Origin: Paludibacteraceae bacterium
GTDB lineage: Bacteria; Bacteroidota; Bacteroidia; Bacteroidales; Paludibacteraceae
Direction of reading: 5' to 3'
DNA: 64,000 nucleotides
Assembly: GCA_017625155.1 (NCBI GenBank)
Contig: JAGALP010000004.1
Coordinates: 62,001-126,000 of the forward strand
The position numbers were made by a program, and so were the translations under genes. The notes below the pieces were generated by a model, which made no database searches, had not been told where the DNA came from, and worked only from the letters and a program-made list of their open reading frames with translations. Position 1 is the stretch's first letter, and each line of letters starts with the position of its first letter. Of this stretch, positions 50,580-61,292 are shown one piece after another.

Positions 50580-50780
50580 AGAGCGAAATTGTATGTTCCA
50601 TTTGAACATTTAAAGGGTAAAATAGGTGAAGACTATTATGCCCGCGTATTGTACGGCAAACAGGTGATTCAACGCTGTCCGAGACGATATAAGCCTCCTA
50701 CACCAGCACAACTGGAAGCAAGAAAACGATTCGCGGAAAAATACGGGAAAGGTACGGGGAAAGTACTGGATAGTAATTGA
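50577..50780 (+). CDS. Small phage-like protein, truncated paralogue
   Basis: 67 residues: MRAKLYVPFEHLKGKIGEDY, GKQVIQR and PTPAQLEARKRFAEKYGKG. It matches the N-terminal two thirds of the genes at 35558 and 34921 (GK segment, PT-x-AQLEA-x-x-RFA) but lacks their C-terminal KQH part, so it is a short or truncated family member. Very basic. Function unknown. Confidence 0.6.
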   Translation: MRAKLYVPFEHLKGKIGEDYYARVLYGKQVIQRCPRRYKPPTPAQLEARKRFAEKYGKGTGKVLDSN

Positions 50781-50917
50781 ATGGTAACGAAGTGGTATCG
50801 ACGTGGTAACGAGAAAGGAAGCGGGATAAAAGACCGCTTCGCTGTTAGATAATCGTAACGGAGAATGGAGCGAAGTAAACAACTACTATTGGGAAATCAT
50901 AATAGAAGAGAACAAGG

Positions 50918-51097
50918 ATGAAAGCATATAGCAAAATAGAACTGGCACGGGCGGCAGGGGTGAGCGGGGAGACTTTTAGGCGATGGCTGAAGAGCGATGA
51001 AGCCTATCTGAGAGCACATCACGTAACCGCGAAAACGAAGATACTACCACCCAAAGTGGTGAAGTATTTGTGTGAGAAGTATGATATAGAAGTGTAG
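50918..51097 (+). CDS. DUF4248 family small protein
   Basis: 59 residues: MKAYSKIELARAAGVSGETF, RRWLKSDEAYL, and a C-terminal LPPKVVKYLCEKYDIEV. The helix-turn-helix-like start (ELARAAGVSGETFRRWL) and terminal K-x-x-KYLCEKYDI match DUF4248, a family that sits beside DNA-handling genes in Bacteroides phage-like regions. AAGG precedes the ATG. DNA binding is likely. Same orientation as the HTH and ATPase genes, forming a four-gene block. Confidence 0.8.
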   Translation: MKAYSKIELARAAGVSGETFRRWLKSDEAYLRAHHVTAKTKILPPKVVKYLCEKYDIEV

Positions 51098-51151
51098 GAG
51101 GGAGCAAGTTGATGCGCTTTTCCTATATTGGTGCATATCTCTAAAGCCTGG

Positions 51152-52600
51152 TTACTCTGCGAACTCGTAGCATCCTGCATCGGGATGGGATTTGCGGCGG
51201 ATACCGAGGCGGTCGGTAGGATAGGAGAGCGACACGATACTATCCGCGATGCCGCGGGCAGGCGAGAGGGTGTCGAGTTGGAAATCGTAGTAGTGGTATT
51301 CCTTGTAGAGGTAATAGGTGTTGCGGAAGACGCATGAGTCGGAATCTGAAGCATATACATTGTTCTTGGCATATGCCTCGTGGAGCGAATCCGCGCGGAG
51401 GTAGTTGTGCGAGATAGTACCTTGGTAATACTCAGGCAAAGGAGTGGCTATGAGCAGGTTGTTGGCTCTGCCGCCAGTAATGATGCAATTGGTGAAGGAA
51501 CTGATGGTCTTGGCGGTATTCTTGCTCAAGTTATTGACATAGACGGCAGCCACGTCCTCTGGGAGGATATTCTGGTGGATGTTGAGATTGGTGTAAGGAT
51601 AGCCATAGTAGGCAGCGATGGTATTATGGATAAAGTCGTGCTTACCTCCTGCGAGATAAACGCAATAAGAAGCGCAATTGCTAATCTCGCAATTGACCAC
51701 CTTGGCATCCATGTTCTGTACGACCAGTCCGTAGATGCTATGATTGTGTATGCGGCTATTATATAGATTGAGTTTGGGCAGGAGCAAGCCAGTTGCTTCG
51801 GAATAGGCATATAGCCCGATACTGCCAGAGAGGATATCTACATAATGGAGATTGTGGGTTGGTGGCAGTTGCCCTTTGGTGTGGATGAGGTAGATACCAT
51901 TCCATTGCCCAGAAGCCATGCGATAGGGTACGGAGTCGAAGAGCATGTCGGTGCGGTCGCCTCGGAAAATGATGGGGCGGTCGGCAGTGCCCTTGGCATT
52001 GAGGCTGCCATAGACATATAGCATTGCTCCCGCGTGCATATAAATAGTGGTGCCTGCCTCAATATTGAGATTGCCCGCCACGGCGATGGTGTCGTAGAGT
52101 AGGTAAGGGAGGGTGTCGCTGAGCGAGAGGCTTTGGTAGATCTTCAAGCCGTTTTCGCCCTGTATCTTATTGACGTTTTGTCCGTAGGCTTGTAGGTTGA
52201 CATGCTGGATGTTGCCATTTACGCGAAAAGCGATATTATCCTCCACCAATATAGGATTATTCTTTTCAAGCGGATCAATATATACTCGTACAAACAAAAA
52301 TAGGCTATCTCCCCCGCGTATAGTGATGTTTCGTAATGCTTCTAAGTTGTTCTCACCATCAAGATTGATATGGAAGAATTTACCATTCTGCATCTCTACT
52401 TGGTCGATATTTATTGCGTTGGCATTCGGGTTATAAACCATTACTCGTTTGGTGGATGACCCCATGGTTGTAAAGACCGTGTCGAAAAGCACGGTGTCGT
52501 GCGAGAATCGCAATTGCATGGTAGGGTCGTCCGAGAGGATATCTTGCTTACACGATACCAATCCGACAATCAATAATAATATGGAAAGCCACTTTTTCAT
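51152..52600 (-). CDS. Lipoprotein with right-handed parallel beta-helix
   Basis: 482 residues. Signal MKKWLSILLLIVGLVSC (lipobox LVSC). An N-terminal Ig-like part (~20-140, VMVYNPNANAINIDQVEMQNG) precedes a parallel beta-helix (~150-440) with short repeated strands (GNLNIEAGTTIYMHAGAMLYVYGSL..., AKVVNCEISNC, TISSFTNCIITGGRANN). The end RLGIRRKSHPDAGCYEF is common in Bacteroidota right-handed helix lipoproteins. Likely surface or periplasmic; substrate unknown. Last gene of the rho-aroQ-porT transcription unit; its start overlaps the porT-like stop by one base. Confidence 0.82.
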   Translation of the reverse strand: MKKWLSILLLIVGLVSCKQDILSDDPTMQLRFSHDTVLFDTVFTTMGSSTKRVMVYNPNANAINIDQVEMQNGKFFHINLDGENNLEALRNITIRGGDSLFLFVRVYIDPLEKNNPILVEDNIAFRVNGNIQHVNLQAYGQNVNKIQGENGLKIYQSLSLSDTLPYLLYDTIAVAGNLNIEAGTTIYMHAGAMLYVYGSLNAKGTADRPIIFRGDRTDMLFDSVPYRMASGQWNGIYLIHTKGQLPPTHNLHYVDILSGSIGLYAYSEATGLLLPKLNLYNSRIHNHSIYGLVVQNMDAKVVNCEISNCASYCVYLAGGKHDFIHNTIAAYYGYPYTNLNIHQNILPEDVAAVYVNNLSKNTAKTISSFTNCIITGGRANNLLIATPLPEYYQGTISHNYLRADSLHEAYAKNNVYASDSDSCVFRNTYYLYKEYHYYDFQLDTLSPARGIADSIVSLSYPTDRLGIRRKSHPDAGCYEFAE

Positions 52601-53358
52601 TATTCAAAGTTAAAGGCAATGGATAATTCTTGGTGTGTTAGGCGATGGATAGCATTGGTGTAAAAATAATCTTGAGCCGTGAGTTGCCATCCCTCTGCCT
52701 CGGTGCGGGATGTAGGCACATGCGCGTCTAAGAAACCAATCTTGTACTTGATTTCAGGGCAGAACTTAAACCAACGGAAATAGAAGTCGCAACCAAATCC
52801 AGCTGATACAAAGGCATCGAATGGTTGGTGAAGAATCACGGCATCTTTCTTGCGGAAGCACTCAAATTGTACACCCCCACCCACAATGACATAAGGACGA
52901 TAATTCGCTTCGCGTTCTGCCGACCACTTTAGGTACAACGGAATGGAGATAGGTATGGTGAGTACACTAATCTTGTCGCGCAAAGCCTCTGTACTACCTT
53001 CAACATGGGTGGTATAGCTTTTGTATTGCAGTGTGCGCTCGCCGAAATGCAGTGCGGGAGTAAAGCGCAGATTCAAATGGCGGCTTAGACGTAAATCGGC
53101 GATGAATCCAGCAGCAAAGCCCGCTCCTACGGCAGAAGAGCGCAGGTGATAGACGTTGCCGTTAGCATGAGGCAGTTGCAACTGCGTCAAACTATCGTTC
53201 TCCTCTACAAGATAGGACAGTACGTCCAGCTCAAGGAAGAAACCAAAGTGGAGGAGTTTGTCGTCCACATATGGGTTGTTCTGAGCATTGGCAATGCTGA
53301 TGCTACCTAATGTTAGGATAATAGATAATAGGCAATATATCAGTGATTTATGTTTCAT
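52600..53358 (-). CDS. PorT-like outer-membrane beta-barrel protein
   Basis: 252 residues: signal peptide ending IANA, then NPYVDDKLLHFGFFLELDV, which matches the PorT family opening (Y-x-DDK-x-LHFGF), eight predicted beta strands and a terminal Phe region (LSIAFNFE). PorT is needed for type IX secretion in Porphyromonas and gliding bacteria. No other T9SS gene is present in the window, so a general outer-membrane protein (OmpW/porT superfamily) is possible. ATG 53358 overlaps the aroQ stop (ATGA), supporting this start. Confidence 0.72.
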   Translation of the reverse strand: MKHKSLIYCLLSIILTLGSISIANAQNNPYVDDKLLHFGFFLELDVLSYLVEENDSLTQLQLPHANGNVYHLRSSAVGAGFAAGFIADLRLSRHLNLRFTPALHFGERTLQYKSYTTHVEGSTEALRDKISVLTIPISIPLYLKWSAEREANYRPYVIVGGGVQFECFRKKDAVILHQPFDAFVSAGFGCDFYFRWFKFCPEIKYKIGFLDAHVPTSRTEAEGWQLTAQDYFYTNAIHRLTHQELSIAFNFE

Positions 53359-53798
53359 TTGTTTTGTTCGATAAGCCATTCAGTAGCTTGTTGATAGCCA
53401 TCAGTGCCTTGTCCGATGATAGCATGTGCGCATACGTCTGTTAGTAGGCTAGTTTGCCTAAAAGATTCACGACGGGATATGTCAGATATATGCACTTCTA
53501 CTATAGGCACTTGTGAACATGCAACAGCATCGCGTAGTGCCACGCTCGTGTGGGTATACCCACCAGCGTTGAGTATGATTCCATTAGCTGCTTCTTGATT
53601 CCATTTCAATAGTCCAACCTCTTGTATCCAATCAATCAATTCTCCTTCATGATTCGATTGGCGATATTCAAAGTACACTTCTGGATATGCGCGTTGGATA
53701 TCAACTAATATCTGCTCCATGGATTTTGTGCCATAGATGTTCACTTCTCGTCTGCCAAGCAGATTCAAGTTAGGACCATTGATAATCACGATACGCAT
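53355..53798 (-). CDS. aroQ: 3-dehydroquinate dehydratase, type II
   Basis: 147 residues. Type II DHQase motifs: INGPNLNLLGRRE at the N-terminus, catalytic Tyr in NIYG, QSNHEGELIDW, NAGGYTHTSVALRDA and VEVHISDISRRE. It dehydrates 3-dehydroquinate in the shikimate pathway. Co-directional with rho (13 bases) and the PorT-like gene (4-base overlap). Confidence 0.96.
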   Translation of the reverse strand: MRIVIINGPNLNLLGRREVNIYGTKSMEQILVDIQRAYPEVYFEYRQSNHEGELIDWIQEVGLLKWNQEAANGIILNAGGYTHTSVALRDAVACSQVPIVEVHISDISRRESFRQTSLLTDVCAHAIIGQGTDGYQQATEWLIEQNK

Positions 53799-53811
53799 AG
53801 TAGTAGATTGA

Positions 53812-55776
53812 TTATCTTGCGCTGTTGACAGCTAATAGGAATTCATCGTTATCCTCGGTGCGCTCCATGTATGTCTTGAGCTTCTCCATGGCTTCCACGC
53901 TGTTCATGTCGGTGAGTTGCTTGCGAATCACCCACATGCGGTTGAGCACATCGGCAGGCAAGAGCAAGTCGTCTCGACGAGTAGAAGAAGCAGGAATGTC
54001 CACCGCTGGGAAGATACGTTTGTTGCTGAGTTTGCGATCAAGTTGAAGCTCCATGTTACCTGTACCTTTGAATTCCTCGAAGATTACATCGTCCATCTTG
54101 CTTCCAGTTTCAGTCAACGCCGTTGCGATAATGGTCAAACTACCACCATTCTCAATGTTACGTGCCGCACCAAAGAATCGTTTAGGTTTGTGCAAAGCTT
54201 GTGCTTCCACACCGCCCGAAAGTACCTTTCCACTCGCAGGAGCTACAGTATTATATGCACGCGCGAGACGCGTGATACTATCCAGCAATATGACTACATC
54301 ATGACCACATTCTACCAATCGTTTGGCTTTCTCATGCACGATATTAGCTACTTTGACATGGTTCTCAGCAGGTTCATCAAAGGTAGAAGCAATCACTTCG
54401 GCTTTGACCGAACGAGCCATATCGGTCACCTCTTCAGGACGCTCATCAATGAGCAGTACGATCATATATACTTCTGGATGATTGGCCGCAATGGCATTGG
54501 CTATTTCCTTGAGTAACACAGTTTTACCAGTTTTTGGTTGTGCTACAATCAAGCCACGTTGTCCCTTGCCGATAGGAGCAAAAAGGTCAATAATGCGTAC
54601 CGACAACGCATCGCTCTTGTCGCCTTTGCAGAGTTTGAATTTCTCATCTGGAAAGAGTGGAGTGAGGTTTTCAAAGGCAATACGCTCTTTGGCTTGAGCA
54701 GGAGAAATGCCATTCACCCGAAGCACCTCTTTCATAGGGAAATATTTGTCTGCTTCTTTTGGAGGACGAATCGTACATTCTACCGTGTCACCTGTCTTGA
54801 GACTATATTGTCGTATTTGTTGTTGCGATACATAGATATCGTCTGGCGAAGATATATAATTGTAGTCTGCACTGCGCAAGAATCCATAGCCGTCGGGGGC
54901 ACATTCCAGCGTACCTGTAGCAACTATGGTATTACCAAAGGCTTCTACACCTTTTTCCAAGAGGTCATCTTCTGGTTTAACCTGATTGTTAGGCTGAATA
55001 GGAGTAAGGTCTTCGCCATTAGCAATCTGCTCCTCACGTTTGGCGATTTGCTTGGTAATCTGTTCTATACGAGCGTTTATGCGTGCCTTTTTTTCCTCTG
55101 GTGTTTCTTGTTTAGGGGTGTTGGTGGTCGCTTTTTCTGGAATGGTAGTTTCTGCATTTTGAGCCGTTTCTACAACTGTTGGTTCTGAAACGGAAGTCTC
55201 AGTTTGCTCACTCTTCTTAGGGCGACCTTTTTTCTTTTTGGGCTTTTCAGCAGGTGCTTCAGCAGCAGTTTGTCCAGTAGAATTGTCTTTATCTTCTGCT
55301 ACAGGCGCTGCCTTGTTGCCTTTTTTCTTTGTAGGAACCTCTTGTTCTACAGCAGGCTCTTGTAGTTTGGTGGGCATTGGTTGTTCAGCAGGCGTATCAA
55401 ATATAGTGGTTTGAGCAGATACCGCTGGTTTAGGAACTGGTTGCTTAGCTTGTTCTTCTTTGATTTGCCCAAGCGTTTCTTCTTTGCTGCCTACAGTGGC
55501 TAATACGCGATTGCTCTTGAGATTGTCGGTATTAACCTTAGTAGGTGTGGCTTGAATACGAGCACGTTTGTTGCGCTTCTTCTCTTCTACCTTAGCTTGT
55601 TTCGCTTCTTCACGCGCTTGCACTTCTGCCCCGCGTTTATCAGCTTGAGCATCTAAAATGTCATAAATAATTGATTGCAGCGAAGCACTGCGGCGTATTT
55701 TTAGGCCGAATGTACCTGCAATTTCAGTCAACTGTTCGAGCGTCATACGCCCGAGTTTCTGCATATCGTATTGCAT
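53812..55776 (-). CDS. rho: Transcription termination factor Rho
   Basis: 654 residues. N-terminal Rho_N helices (~1-40), then a ~210-residue low-complexity insert (rich in K, E, P, T, Q, with [14 protein letters not shown]) as in other Bacteroidota Rho proteins, the RNA-binding cold-shock-like domain ([15 protein letters not shown]) and the ATPase motor (Walker A PKTGKT, Walker [14 protein letters not shown]). In Bacteroides the disordered insert is reported to drive condensate formation. ATG 55776 is chosen because the promoter places the transcript start near 55835, making a start at 55830 implausible. Confidence 0.95.
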   Translation of the reverse strand: MQYDMQKLGRMTLEQLTEIAGTFGLKIRRSASLQSIIYDILDAQADKRGAEVQAREEAKQAKVEEKKRNKRARIQATPTKVNTDNLKSNRVLATVGSKEETLGQIKEEQAKQPVPKPAVSAQTTIFDTPAEQPMPTKLQEPAVEQEVPTKKKGNKAAPVAEDKDNSTGQTAAEAPAEKPKKKKGRPKKSEQTETSVSEPTVVETAQNAETTIPEKATTNTPKQETPEEKKARINARIEQITKQIAKREEQIANGEDLTPIQPNNQVKPEDDLLEKGVEAFGNTIVATGTLECAPDGYGFLRSADYNYISSPDDIYVSQQQIRQYSLKTGDTVECTIRPPKEADKYFPMKEVLRVNGISPAQAKERIAFENLTPLFPDEKFKLCKGDKSDALSVRIIDLFAPIGKGQRGLIVAQPKTGKTVLLKEIANAIAANHPEVYMIVLLIDERPEEVTDMARSVKAEVIASTFDEPAENHVKVANIVHEKAKRLVECGHDVVILLDSITRLARAYNTVAPASGKVLSGGVEAQALHKPKRFFGAARNIENGGSLTIIATALTETGSKMDDVIFEEFKGTGNMELQLDRKLSNKRIFPAVDIPASSTRRDDLLLPADVLNRMWVIRKQLTDMNSVEAMEKLKTYMERTEDNDEFLLAVNSAR

Positions 55777-55840
55777 AAAAAATGTGTAATAAAAATTTCT
55801 AGAGTTTGGGAAAATCTTTGTTAATCCCACAAAGACGGTG

Positions 55841-55871
55841 CAAAGGTAGTGAAAATAAATGAATTGTGCAA
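55841..55871 (-). promoter_or_regulatory. Promoter of the rho operon
   Basis: Minus strand TTG (55871-55869, within TTTG), 20 bases, TACCTTTG (55848-55841). It also overlaps the 3' flank of mtaB, 5 bases before that gene's stop. Confidence 0.82.
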
Positions 55872-55875
55872 ACTT

Positions 55876-57171
55876 TTATAGCACAATTTCTTCAAAAGTG
55901 TTTATTTTTTCTTTTTTGTATGGTCCATAGACCTTGATATAATTGTCTGTAAAGCCCGACATTTGGTCGCCTTCTTTTTTCGATTCCCATAATACGACAG
56001 CTTTCTTGCCAGCGTGCTTGGCATAGAATGTGGCCGTTTTTTCTTCTGATACGGTATGTAATATTTTGCTTCTGCGTTGGCGTTCCGCTTTCGGCACGAC
56101 ATAGAGGTCCATCTCTAACATGCGTGTGTTAGCACGTTCTGAGTAGGTAAATACGTGTAACTGACTCACATCTAATCCTCGGATAAATGCTAAATAATCT
56201 TCCCAACAAGCCTCTGTTTCTCCTCGTACACCTACCATACAATCTACCCCTATAAAGGCATGTGGCATCACATCGCGAATATGCTTAACACGTTCTGCAA
56301 AGAGTTCACGCGTGTATCGGCGCTTCATGATTTGAAGCACTTCGTTGCTACCAGATTGCAACGGAATATGGAAATGCGGCGCAAAGTGCTTGGAGTTGGC
56401 TACGAAGTCAATAATCTCGTCGGTTAGCAGGTTAGGTTCGCACGATGAAATACGTACTCGATAGTTGCCAGATAAGGTGTCAATGGCTTTGAGCAAATCA
56501 ATGAAGGTTTCACCTGTACTTCGTCCGAAGTCGCCAATGTTTACACCAGTCAAAATCAACTCTTTAGCACCTTGCTCAATGGCTTTTTGTGCATCTTTCA
56601 GTATGGCTTCAATCTTTGGGTTACGTGATTTACCACGAGCATAGGGAATGGTGCAATAGGTGCAGAAATAATTGCATCCGTCTTGCACTTTGATAAAGCA
56701 ACGTGTACGGTCGTCTGCGGAATGTACTCCGTGAAAATCATCTACTTCCCGAATAGCAGATACACGAATTTTTTGATTGCTATATTGGGACTTGCTTAGC
56801 AAGCATTCTTTAGTCTCTTTTTGGAGCGTTTTGTTGCATAGCTCATCTACGAGTTGTATGACATCGTATTTCTCGTTTTGCCCTAAGACATAATCCACTC
56901 CTTCTATGCTTGCAATTTGCTGGGGTTGCAATTGAGCATAACAGCCAGTCACAACGATAATGGCATTCGGGTATTTGCGATGTAATTGGTTGATGGCTTG
57001 ACGGTCTTTGTGGTCTGCCGCATCGGTGACAGAGCACGTATTGACTACACAAATATCAGGAACATCGTTTTGTGAAGCTCGCTCATGATCTCGCAACAAC
57101 AATTCTTTGCCGAGAGCACTGCTCTCGGCAAAGTTTAATTTACATCCTAATGTTACAAATCTTACCTTCAC
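55876..57171 (-). CDS. mtaB: tRNA (t6A37) methylthiotransferase MtaB
   Basis: 431 residues. UPF0004 domain with three cysteines (TLGCKLN, VVNTCSV, VTGCYAQL), radical SAM core with CNYFCTYC (C-x3-C-x2-C) and a C-terminal TRAM-like part. The start TLGCKLNFAES marks the MtaB/e-MtaB branch rather than MiaB or RimO. It converts t6A to ms2t6A at position 37 of tRNAs. GTG start at 57171; an in-frame stop lies just upstream and there is no ATG before the conserved region. Confidence 0.93.
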   Translation of the reverse strand: MKVRFVTLGCKLNFAESSALGKELLLRDHERASQNDVPDICVVNTCSVTDAADHKDRQAINQLHRKYPNAIIVVTGCYAQLQPQQIASIEGVDYVLGQNEKYDVIQLVDELCNKTLQKETKECLLSKSQYSNQKIRVSAIREVDDFHGVHSADDRTRCFIKVQDGCNYFCTYCTIPYARGKSRNPKIEAILKDAQKAIEQGAKELILTGVNIGDFGRSTGETFIDLLKAIDTLSGNYRVRISSCEPNLLTDEIIDFVANSKHFAPHFHIPLQSGSNEVLQIMKRRYTRELFAERVKHIRDVMPHAFIGVDCMVGVRGETEACWEDYLAFIRGLDVSQLHVFTYSERANTRMLEMDLYVVPKAERQRRSKILHTVSEEKTATFYAKHAGKKAVVLWESKKEGDQMSGFTDNYIKVYGPYKKEKINTFEEIVL

Positions 57172-57209
57172 TGCATACTATACCTCATATTCACAGAGGT
57201 AGAAGTGAT

Positions 57210-57371
57210 TTATTCCCCCTCCGAGAACTCGTCTTTGCCTACGCCGCAAAGTGGGCAAACAAAATCTGCAGGTACATCTTCCCATGCTGTTCCTGGCGCG
57301 ATTCCTGCTTCCTCTACTCCGATAGTTGGGTCGTATTCCCAACCGCATACATCACAAATATACTTCTTCAT
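57210..57371 (-). CDS. Rubredoxin
   Basis: 53 residues: two iron-binding knuckles, [10 protein letters not shown] (C6, C9) and [11 protein letters not shown] (C39, C42), with the central [13 protein letters not shown]. It carries one Fe(Cys)4 site and acts as an electron carrier, often for oxygen or peroxide detoxification in anaerobes. Spacing from mtaB is 38 bases. Too small for some gene-calling thresholds but complete. Confidence 0.96.
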   Translation of the reverse strand: MKKYICDVCGWEYDPTIGVEEAGIAPGTAWEDVPADFVCPLCGVGKDEFSEGE

Positions 57372-57425
57372 TGTCTTTATGTTTTAATTATTAGTATTTA
57401 GTTATCACCCTGTTTACTACAAAAA

Positions 57426-57962
57426 TCATGCCATAGATTGCTGTGCGCGCAATTCTGTAGAAGAAATATCAAAATAAGGTGCTTTATCCATAAATATTAT
57501 ATTTTGATGCTTGATATTTGCTATCTCTTGCCCCATCTTTGTTCCTCTTCGTGGATAAACGAAGATACGATAATTATCCAAAATATAGCGATATTCCCGC
57601 CACTGATCAAAGATATCTAGGTTATCTTCCCCGATGATGAGTGTAAATTTGTGTTCAGGGTATGCTTCTTGCAATGCTCGCAATGTGTTGGCTGTATAGG
57701 TGGGACGGGGTAATTGAAACTCAAAATCCGACACCACAATTCTTTGTTCTATCGACTTATTATCTAATCGCTTAATTGCCTCTTTAGCCTCTTTCAATCG
57801 TTCCTGCTCATCGGCTAATATGTTCTTGTCTTTCAACGGGTTGTTAGGCGAAACCATCATCCACACCTCATCCAAATCGGTGTGCTCAACCACCCATTTT
57901 ACCAAGCCGATATGTCCAAAGTGTATCGGATTGAATGACCCTCCGTAGATGCCAATTCGCAT
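57426..57962 (-). CDS. nadD: Nicotinate-nucleotide adenylyltransferase
   Basis: 178 residues. GGSFNPIHFGH nucleotidyltransferase motif at the N-terminus and the C-terminal ISSTELRAQ signature. It adenylates NaMN to NaAD in NAD synthesis. It lies 16 bases after gmk. Confidence 0.95.
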   Translation of the reverse strand: MRIGIYGGSFNPIHFGHIGLVKWVVEHTDLDEVWMMVSPNNPLKDKNILADEQERLKEAKEAIKRLDNKSIEQRIVVSDFEFQLPRPTYTANTLRALQEAYPEHKFTLIIGEDNLDIFDQWREYRYILDNYRIFVYPRRGTKMGQEIANIKHQNIIFMDKAPYFDISSTELRAQQSMA

Positions 57963-57978
57963 AAAACAAACTAAAACT

Positions 57979-58533
57979 TTATTTCTTAATTAACTCATCA
58001 AGTGCTTTTTTTGCTGTTGCCAGATCATCGTTGATAATGATGTGATCAAAATGTGGTGCATCTGCCATTTCAATTTCGGCTTTAGCAAGGCGTTTTTGAA
58101 TCATTTCTTCACTTGTATCGCCACGACCATGCAAACGGCGAGATAATTCTTCCACCGAAGGTGGAGCAATAAAAATAGCCAATGCGTCATCACCAAAAAT
58201 GCGCTTCAAATTGATACCACCTTTTACATCAATATCAAATACAATGGTACGTCCTTCTGATTGAATACGGTCGATTTCTGTTTTCAATGTGCCATAATAC
58301 AATCCCTCATACACTTGCTCATATTCAACAAAATCGTTATTGCTAATGTGCTGTTCAAATTCATCTCTGGAAATAAAATAATACTCTCTACCATGTTGTT
58401 CTTGTCCGCGTGGAGCGCGTGTGGTAGCTGAGATGGATAATTCATATTGCCCAGGGTAGGTGTCTAACAAATGTTTGACCATTGTGGATTTGCCCGATCC
58501 GCTAGGCGCACAAAGAATGATAATGTTTGCCAT
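57979..58533 (-). CDS. gmk: Guanylate kinase
   Basis: 184 residues. P-loop APSGSGKSTM, then SATTRAPRGQEQHGREYYF (GMP-binding) and DIDVKGGINLKR. It phosphorylates GMP to GDP. Follows uvrA by 14 bases on the minus strand. Confidence 0.97.
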   Translation of the reverse strand: MANIIILCAPSGSGKSTMVKHLLDTYPGQYELSISATTRAPRGQEQHGREYYFISRDEFEQHISNNDFVEYEQVYEGLYYGTLKTEIDRIQSEGRTIVFDIDVKGGINLKRIFGDDALAIFIAPPSVEELSRRLHGRGDTSEEMIQKRLAKAEIEMADAPHFDHIIINDDLATAKKALDELIKK

Positions 58534-58547
58534 TGAAAAGTGTGTAT

Positions 58548-61292
58548 TTAATTGGTGATAAAACTATCTTTTAGTTGGTTCAATGCTTTGCCCGTATAGC
58601 TATCAGCGCATAGCATAATATCCTCAGGAGTGCCTTCTGCTACGATATAACCGCCTAAATCGCCGCCCTCTTTGCCGAGATCGATGATATGGTCTGCTGC
58701 TAAAATAACGGATGGATTGTGCTCAATAATCAGTACTGTATGTCCTCTGCTAATCAATGCATTAAGTGCTTTCAATAGAGTGGTTACATCATGGTGGTGC
58801 AAACCTGTGGTAGGCTCATCAAAGATAAAGAGCGTAGGACTGGCGTTCTCTTGTGCTAAGAACGATGCCAACTTCACACGTTGACTCTCACCACCTGACA
58901 ACGTACTGCCTGCTTGACCTAATTTTACATAACCGATACCCACGTCTTGTAATGGACGTAAACGATTGACAATCTTCTTGCAAGCCGAATCTTCGGAGAA
59001 GAATTCAATGGCTTGATTGACTGTCATGTCCAGAATATCATAAATGCTCTTTTCGCGGTATAAGACATCCAATATATCTTGTTTGAAACGCTTGCCATGG
59101 CAGTGTTCGCACTCCAACGTGATATCTGCCATAAACTGCATTTCAATGGTCACTTTTCCTTCACCTTGGCATGCTTCGCAGCGTCCGCCTGGCGTGTTGA
59201 ATGAGAAGTGTGCAGGAGTGAATCCCATTTGCTTACTAAGCTGTTGATCTGCATATAGTTTGCGAATCTCGTCATATGCTTTGAGATAGGTCACTGGATT
59301 GGAACGCGAAGACTTGGTCAATGGGTTTTGATCCACAAATTCCACATTGTGAATCAAATGCAGACTTCCGCGCAGACTACCGAAATCTCCCGTACGCTCA
59401 GCGATACCGCCGTAGTACTTTTTGAGAGCAGGATACAGCACTTTGCTTATTAGCGACGATTTACCACTACCACTGACGCCCGTGACCACTGTCATTACGT
59501 TCAATGGGAAGCGAACGTTGATGTTTTTCAGGTTATTCTCTGTTGCCCCCATCACCTCAATGTAATTGTTCCATTGGCGACGGAAAGATGGAATAGCATA
59601 GGTGAACTTCTCTATTTGTGGCTCCCCAGCATATACTACTTCTCCGCCATGACGCCCTGCTTTTGGACCAATCTCTATAGTGTAATCGGCTGCTTTTTGT
59701 ATCTCATCATCGTGCTCCACAACCACAATCGTATTGCCCAAATCGCGCAATTGTTTCAGTACATGAATCAGGCGTTGTGTGTCTCGTGGGTGCAGACCTA
59801 TACTAGGTTCGTCCAATACGTAGAGCGATCCTACAAGGCTGCTACCCAATGACTTAGCCAAGTTGATACGTTGTCCTTCACCACCCGACAATGTGCTTGA
59901 CATTCGACTGAGCGTTAGATAGCCTAAACCCACATCTTGCATAAATTGCAGGCGAGAGCGAATCTCTGCGATAAGTGGCGCAAATGCTTCTGGCAACTGC
60001 CAACTATCAACTACCATCTGCAAACTACTAATGGGCATCTGGTTGAGTTGCGTGATAGATTTACCTTCAATCAGCACATATTCAGCCTCTTTACGCAGGC
60101 GTTTGCCAAGGCAGTCAGGGCATATCGCTTTGCCGCGATAACGGCTGAGCATCACGCGGTATTGAATTTTGGCATATTGCTTACTCTCCAATTCGTGAAA
60201 GAAATCATTGAGTCCATGAAAATGCTCGTTGCCTGTCCAAAGCAGTTGCTTCTGCTCGTTTGTGAGTTCGTAATAAGGCGTATGAATAGGAAAATCAAAC
60301 TTGTCGGCTGCATATACGAGCGCATCATTCCAAAGGCTCATCTTTTCGCCTCGCCAGCAAGCGATTGCACCTTCATAAATGGTCTTTGATTTATCAGGTA
60401 CCACGAGGTCGGGATCAATACCTATGACATTACCAAATCCGCCACACGTAGGACACGCGCCAAGTGGGTTGTTAAAGTCAAATAAATGCTCTGTTGGCTC
60501 TATAAATGTAATTCCATCTGCTTCAAATCGTTGGGAGAATACTGCGATGGTATTTTCTGTCGCATCAGGCGGTGTAATAATCAGTTGGCACTCACCTTTA
60601 CCCTCAAAGAACGCAGTCTGTACCGAGTCTGCAAAACGATTTAGCGTGGATTGCTCAGCATCGGTTACTATTCGATCAATGAGCAGAAAAACGCCATTTT
60701 TTTCTATTGTACTGTTGGTGCTGATGCGCACTATATCTCCTGTGCCATCTTCGTTAATGCGATATAGGCGCGAGAAACCTTGTTGTTGCCATATATCCAG
60801 TTGTTCCGCTACATTCTCTGCTATGATAGGGGAGAGTAATAGCACTTTGCTTCCAATGGCTTGATTGCGCAAGCACTCCACCACATCGTGCACGCTATGG
60901 CGCTTTACTTCCATACCACTTATCGGAGAGATTGTCTTTCCTGCGCGTGCGAATAGCAACTTCAGATATTCATGAATCTCTGTGATAGTGCCTACTGTAC
61001 TGCGTGGATTGCGGTTTGTCACTTTCTGCTCAATGGCTATTGCAGGTGGTATGCCTTCTATAAAATCTACATCGGGTTTTTGCATACGCCCAAGAAACTG
61101 GCGCGCATACGAACTAAGGCTCTCTACATAACGCCTTTGACCTTCGGCAAACAATGTGTCGAAGGCCAAAGAAGACTTGCCGCTACCGCTCACTCCCGAG
61201 ATTACCACCAACTTGTTGCGGGGGATATCTACGGTAATGTTTTTCAGATTATGCGTGCGTGCCCCGTGAATATGGATTACATCCTCATTCAA
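58548..61292 (-). CDS. uvrA: Excinuclease ABC subunit A
   Basis: 914 residues. Two ABC ATPase halves, each with GVSGSGKSS (Walker A), ABC signatures LSGGEGQR and LSGGESQR, and the UvrA zinc finger [10 protein letters not shown]...CEHCHGKR. It recognises bulky DNA lesions with UvrB. Length is slightly short of the common ~940. Near residues 415-427 the DNA resembles the TTGACAGT repeat (see rejected items). Its ATG comes 17 bases after the upstream gene's repeat-encoded stop. Confidence 0.97.
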   Translation of the reverse strand: MNEDVIHIHGARTHNLKNITVDIPRNKLVVISGVSGSGKSSLAFDTLFAEGQRRYVESLSSYARQFLGRMQKPDVDFIEGIPPAIAIEQKVTNRNPRSTVGTITEIHEYLKLLFARAGKTISPISGMEVKRHSVHDVVECLRNQAIGSKVLLLSPIIAENVAEQLDIWQQQGFSRLYRINEDGTGDIVRISTNSTIEKNGVFLLIDRIVTDAEQSTLNRFADSVQTAFFEGKGECQLIITPPDATENTIAVFSQRFEADGITFIEPTEHLFDFNNPLGACPTCGGFGNVIGIDPDLVVPDKSKTIYEGAIACWRGEKMSLWNDALVYAADKFDFPIHTPYYELTNEQKQLLWTGNEHFHGLNDFFHELESKQYAKIQYRVMLSRYRGKAICPDCLGKRLRKEAEYVLIEGKSITQLNQMPISSLQMVVDSWQLPEAFAPLIAEIRSRLQFMQDVGLGYLTLSRMSSTLSGGEGQRINLAKSLGSSLVGSLYVLDEPSIGLHPRDTQRLIHVLKQLRDLGNTIVVVEHDDEIQKAADYTIEIGPKAGRHGGEVVYAGEPQIEKFTYAIPSFRRQWNNYIEVMGATENNLKNINVRFPLNVMTVVTGVSGSGKSSLISKVLYPALKKYYGGIAERTGDFGSLRGSLHLIHNVEFVDQNPLTKSSRSNPVTYLKAYDEIRKLYADQQLSKQMGFTPAHFSFNTPGGRCEACQGEGKVTIEMQFMADITLECEHCHGKRFKQDILDVLYREKSIYDILDMTVNQAIEFFSEDSACKKIVNRLRPLQDVGIGYVKLGQAGSTLSGGESQRVKLASFLAQENASPTLFIFDEPTTGLHHHDVTTLLKALNALISRGHTVLIIEHNPSVILAADHIIDLGKEGGDLGGYIVAEGTPEDIMLCADSYTGKALNQLKDSFITN

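Noticed and set aside
50779-50850. Possible 23-residue peptide starting at 50779.
   Set aside because: Built from GTGGTAACGA-type repeats and too short to support; no initiation context.
59995-60035. DNA inside uvrA resembling the TTGACAGT repeat (encodes [14 protein letters not shown]).
   Set aside because: Homologous UvrA proteins have a variable segment of about the same length at this point, so an insertion cannot be claimed; the similarity may be chance or partial conversion.
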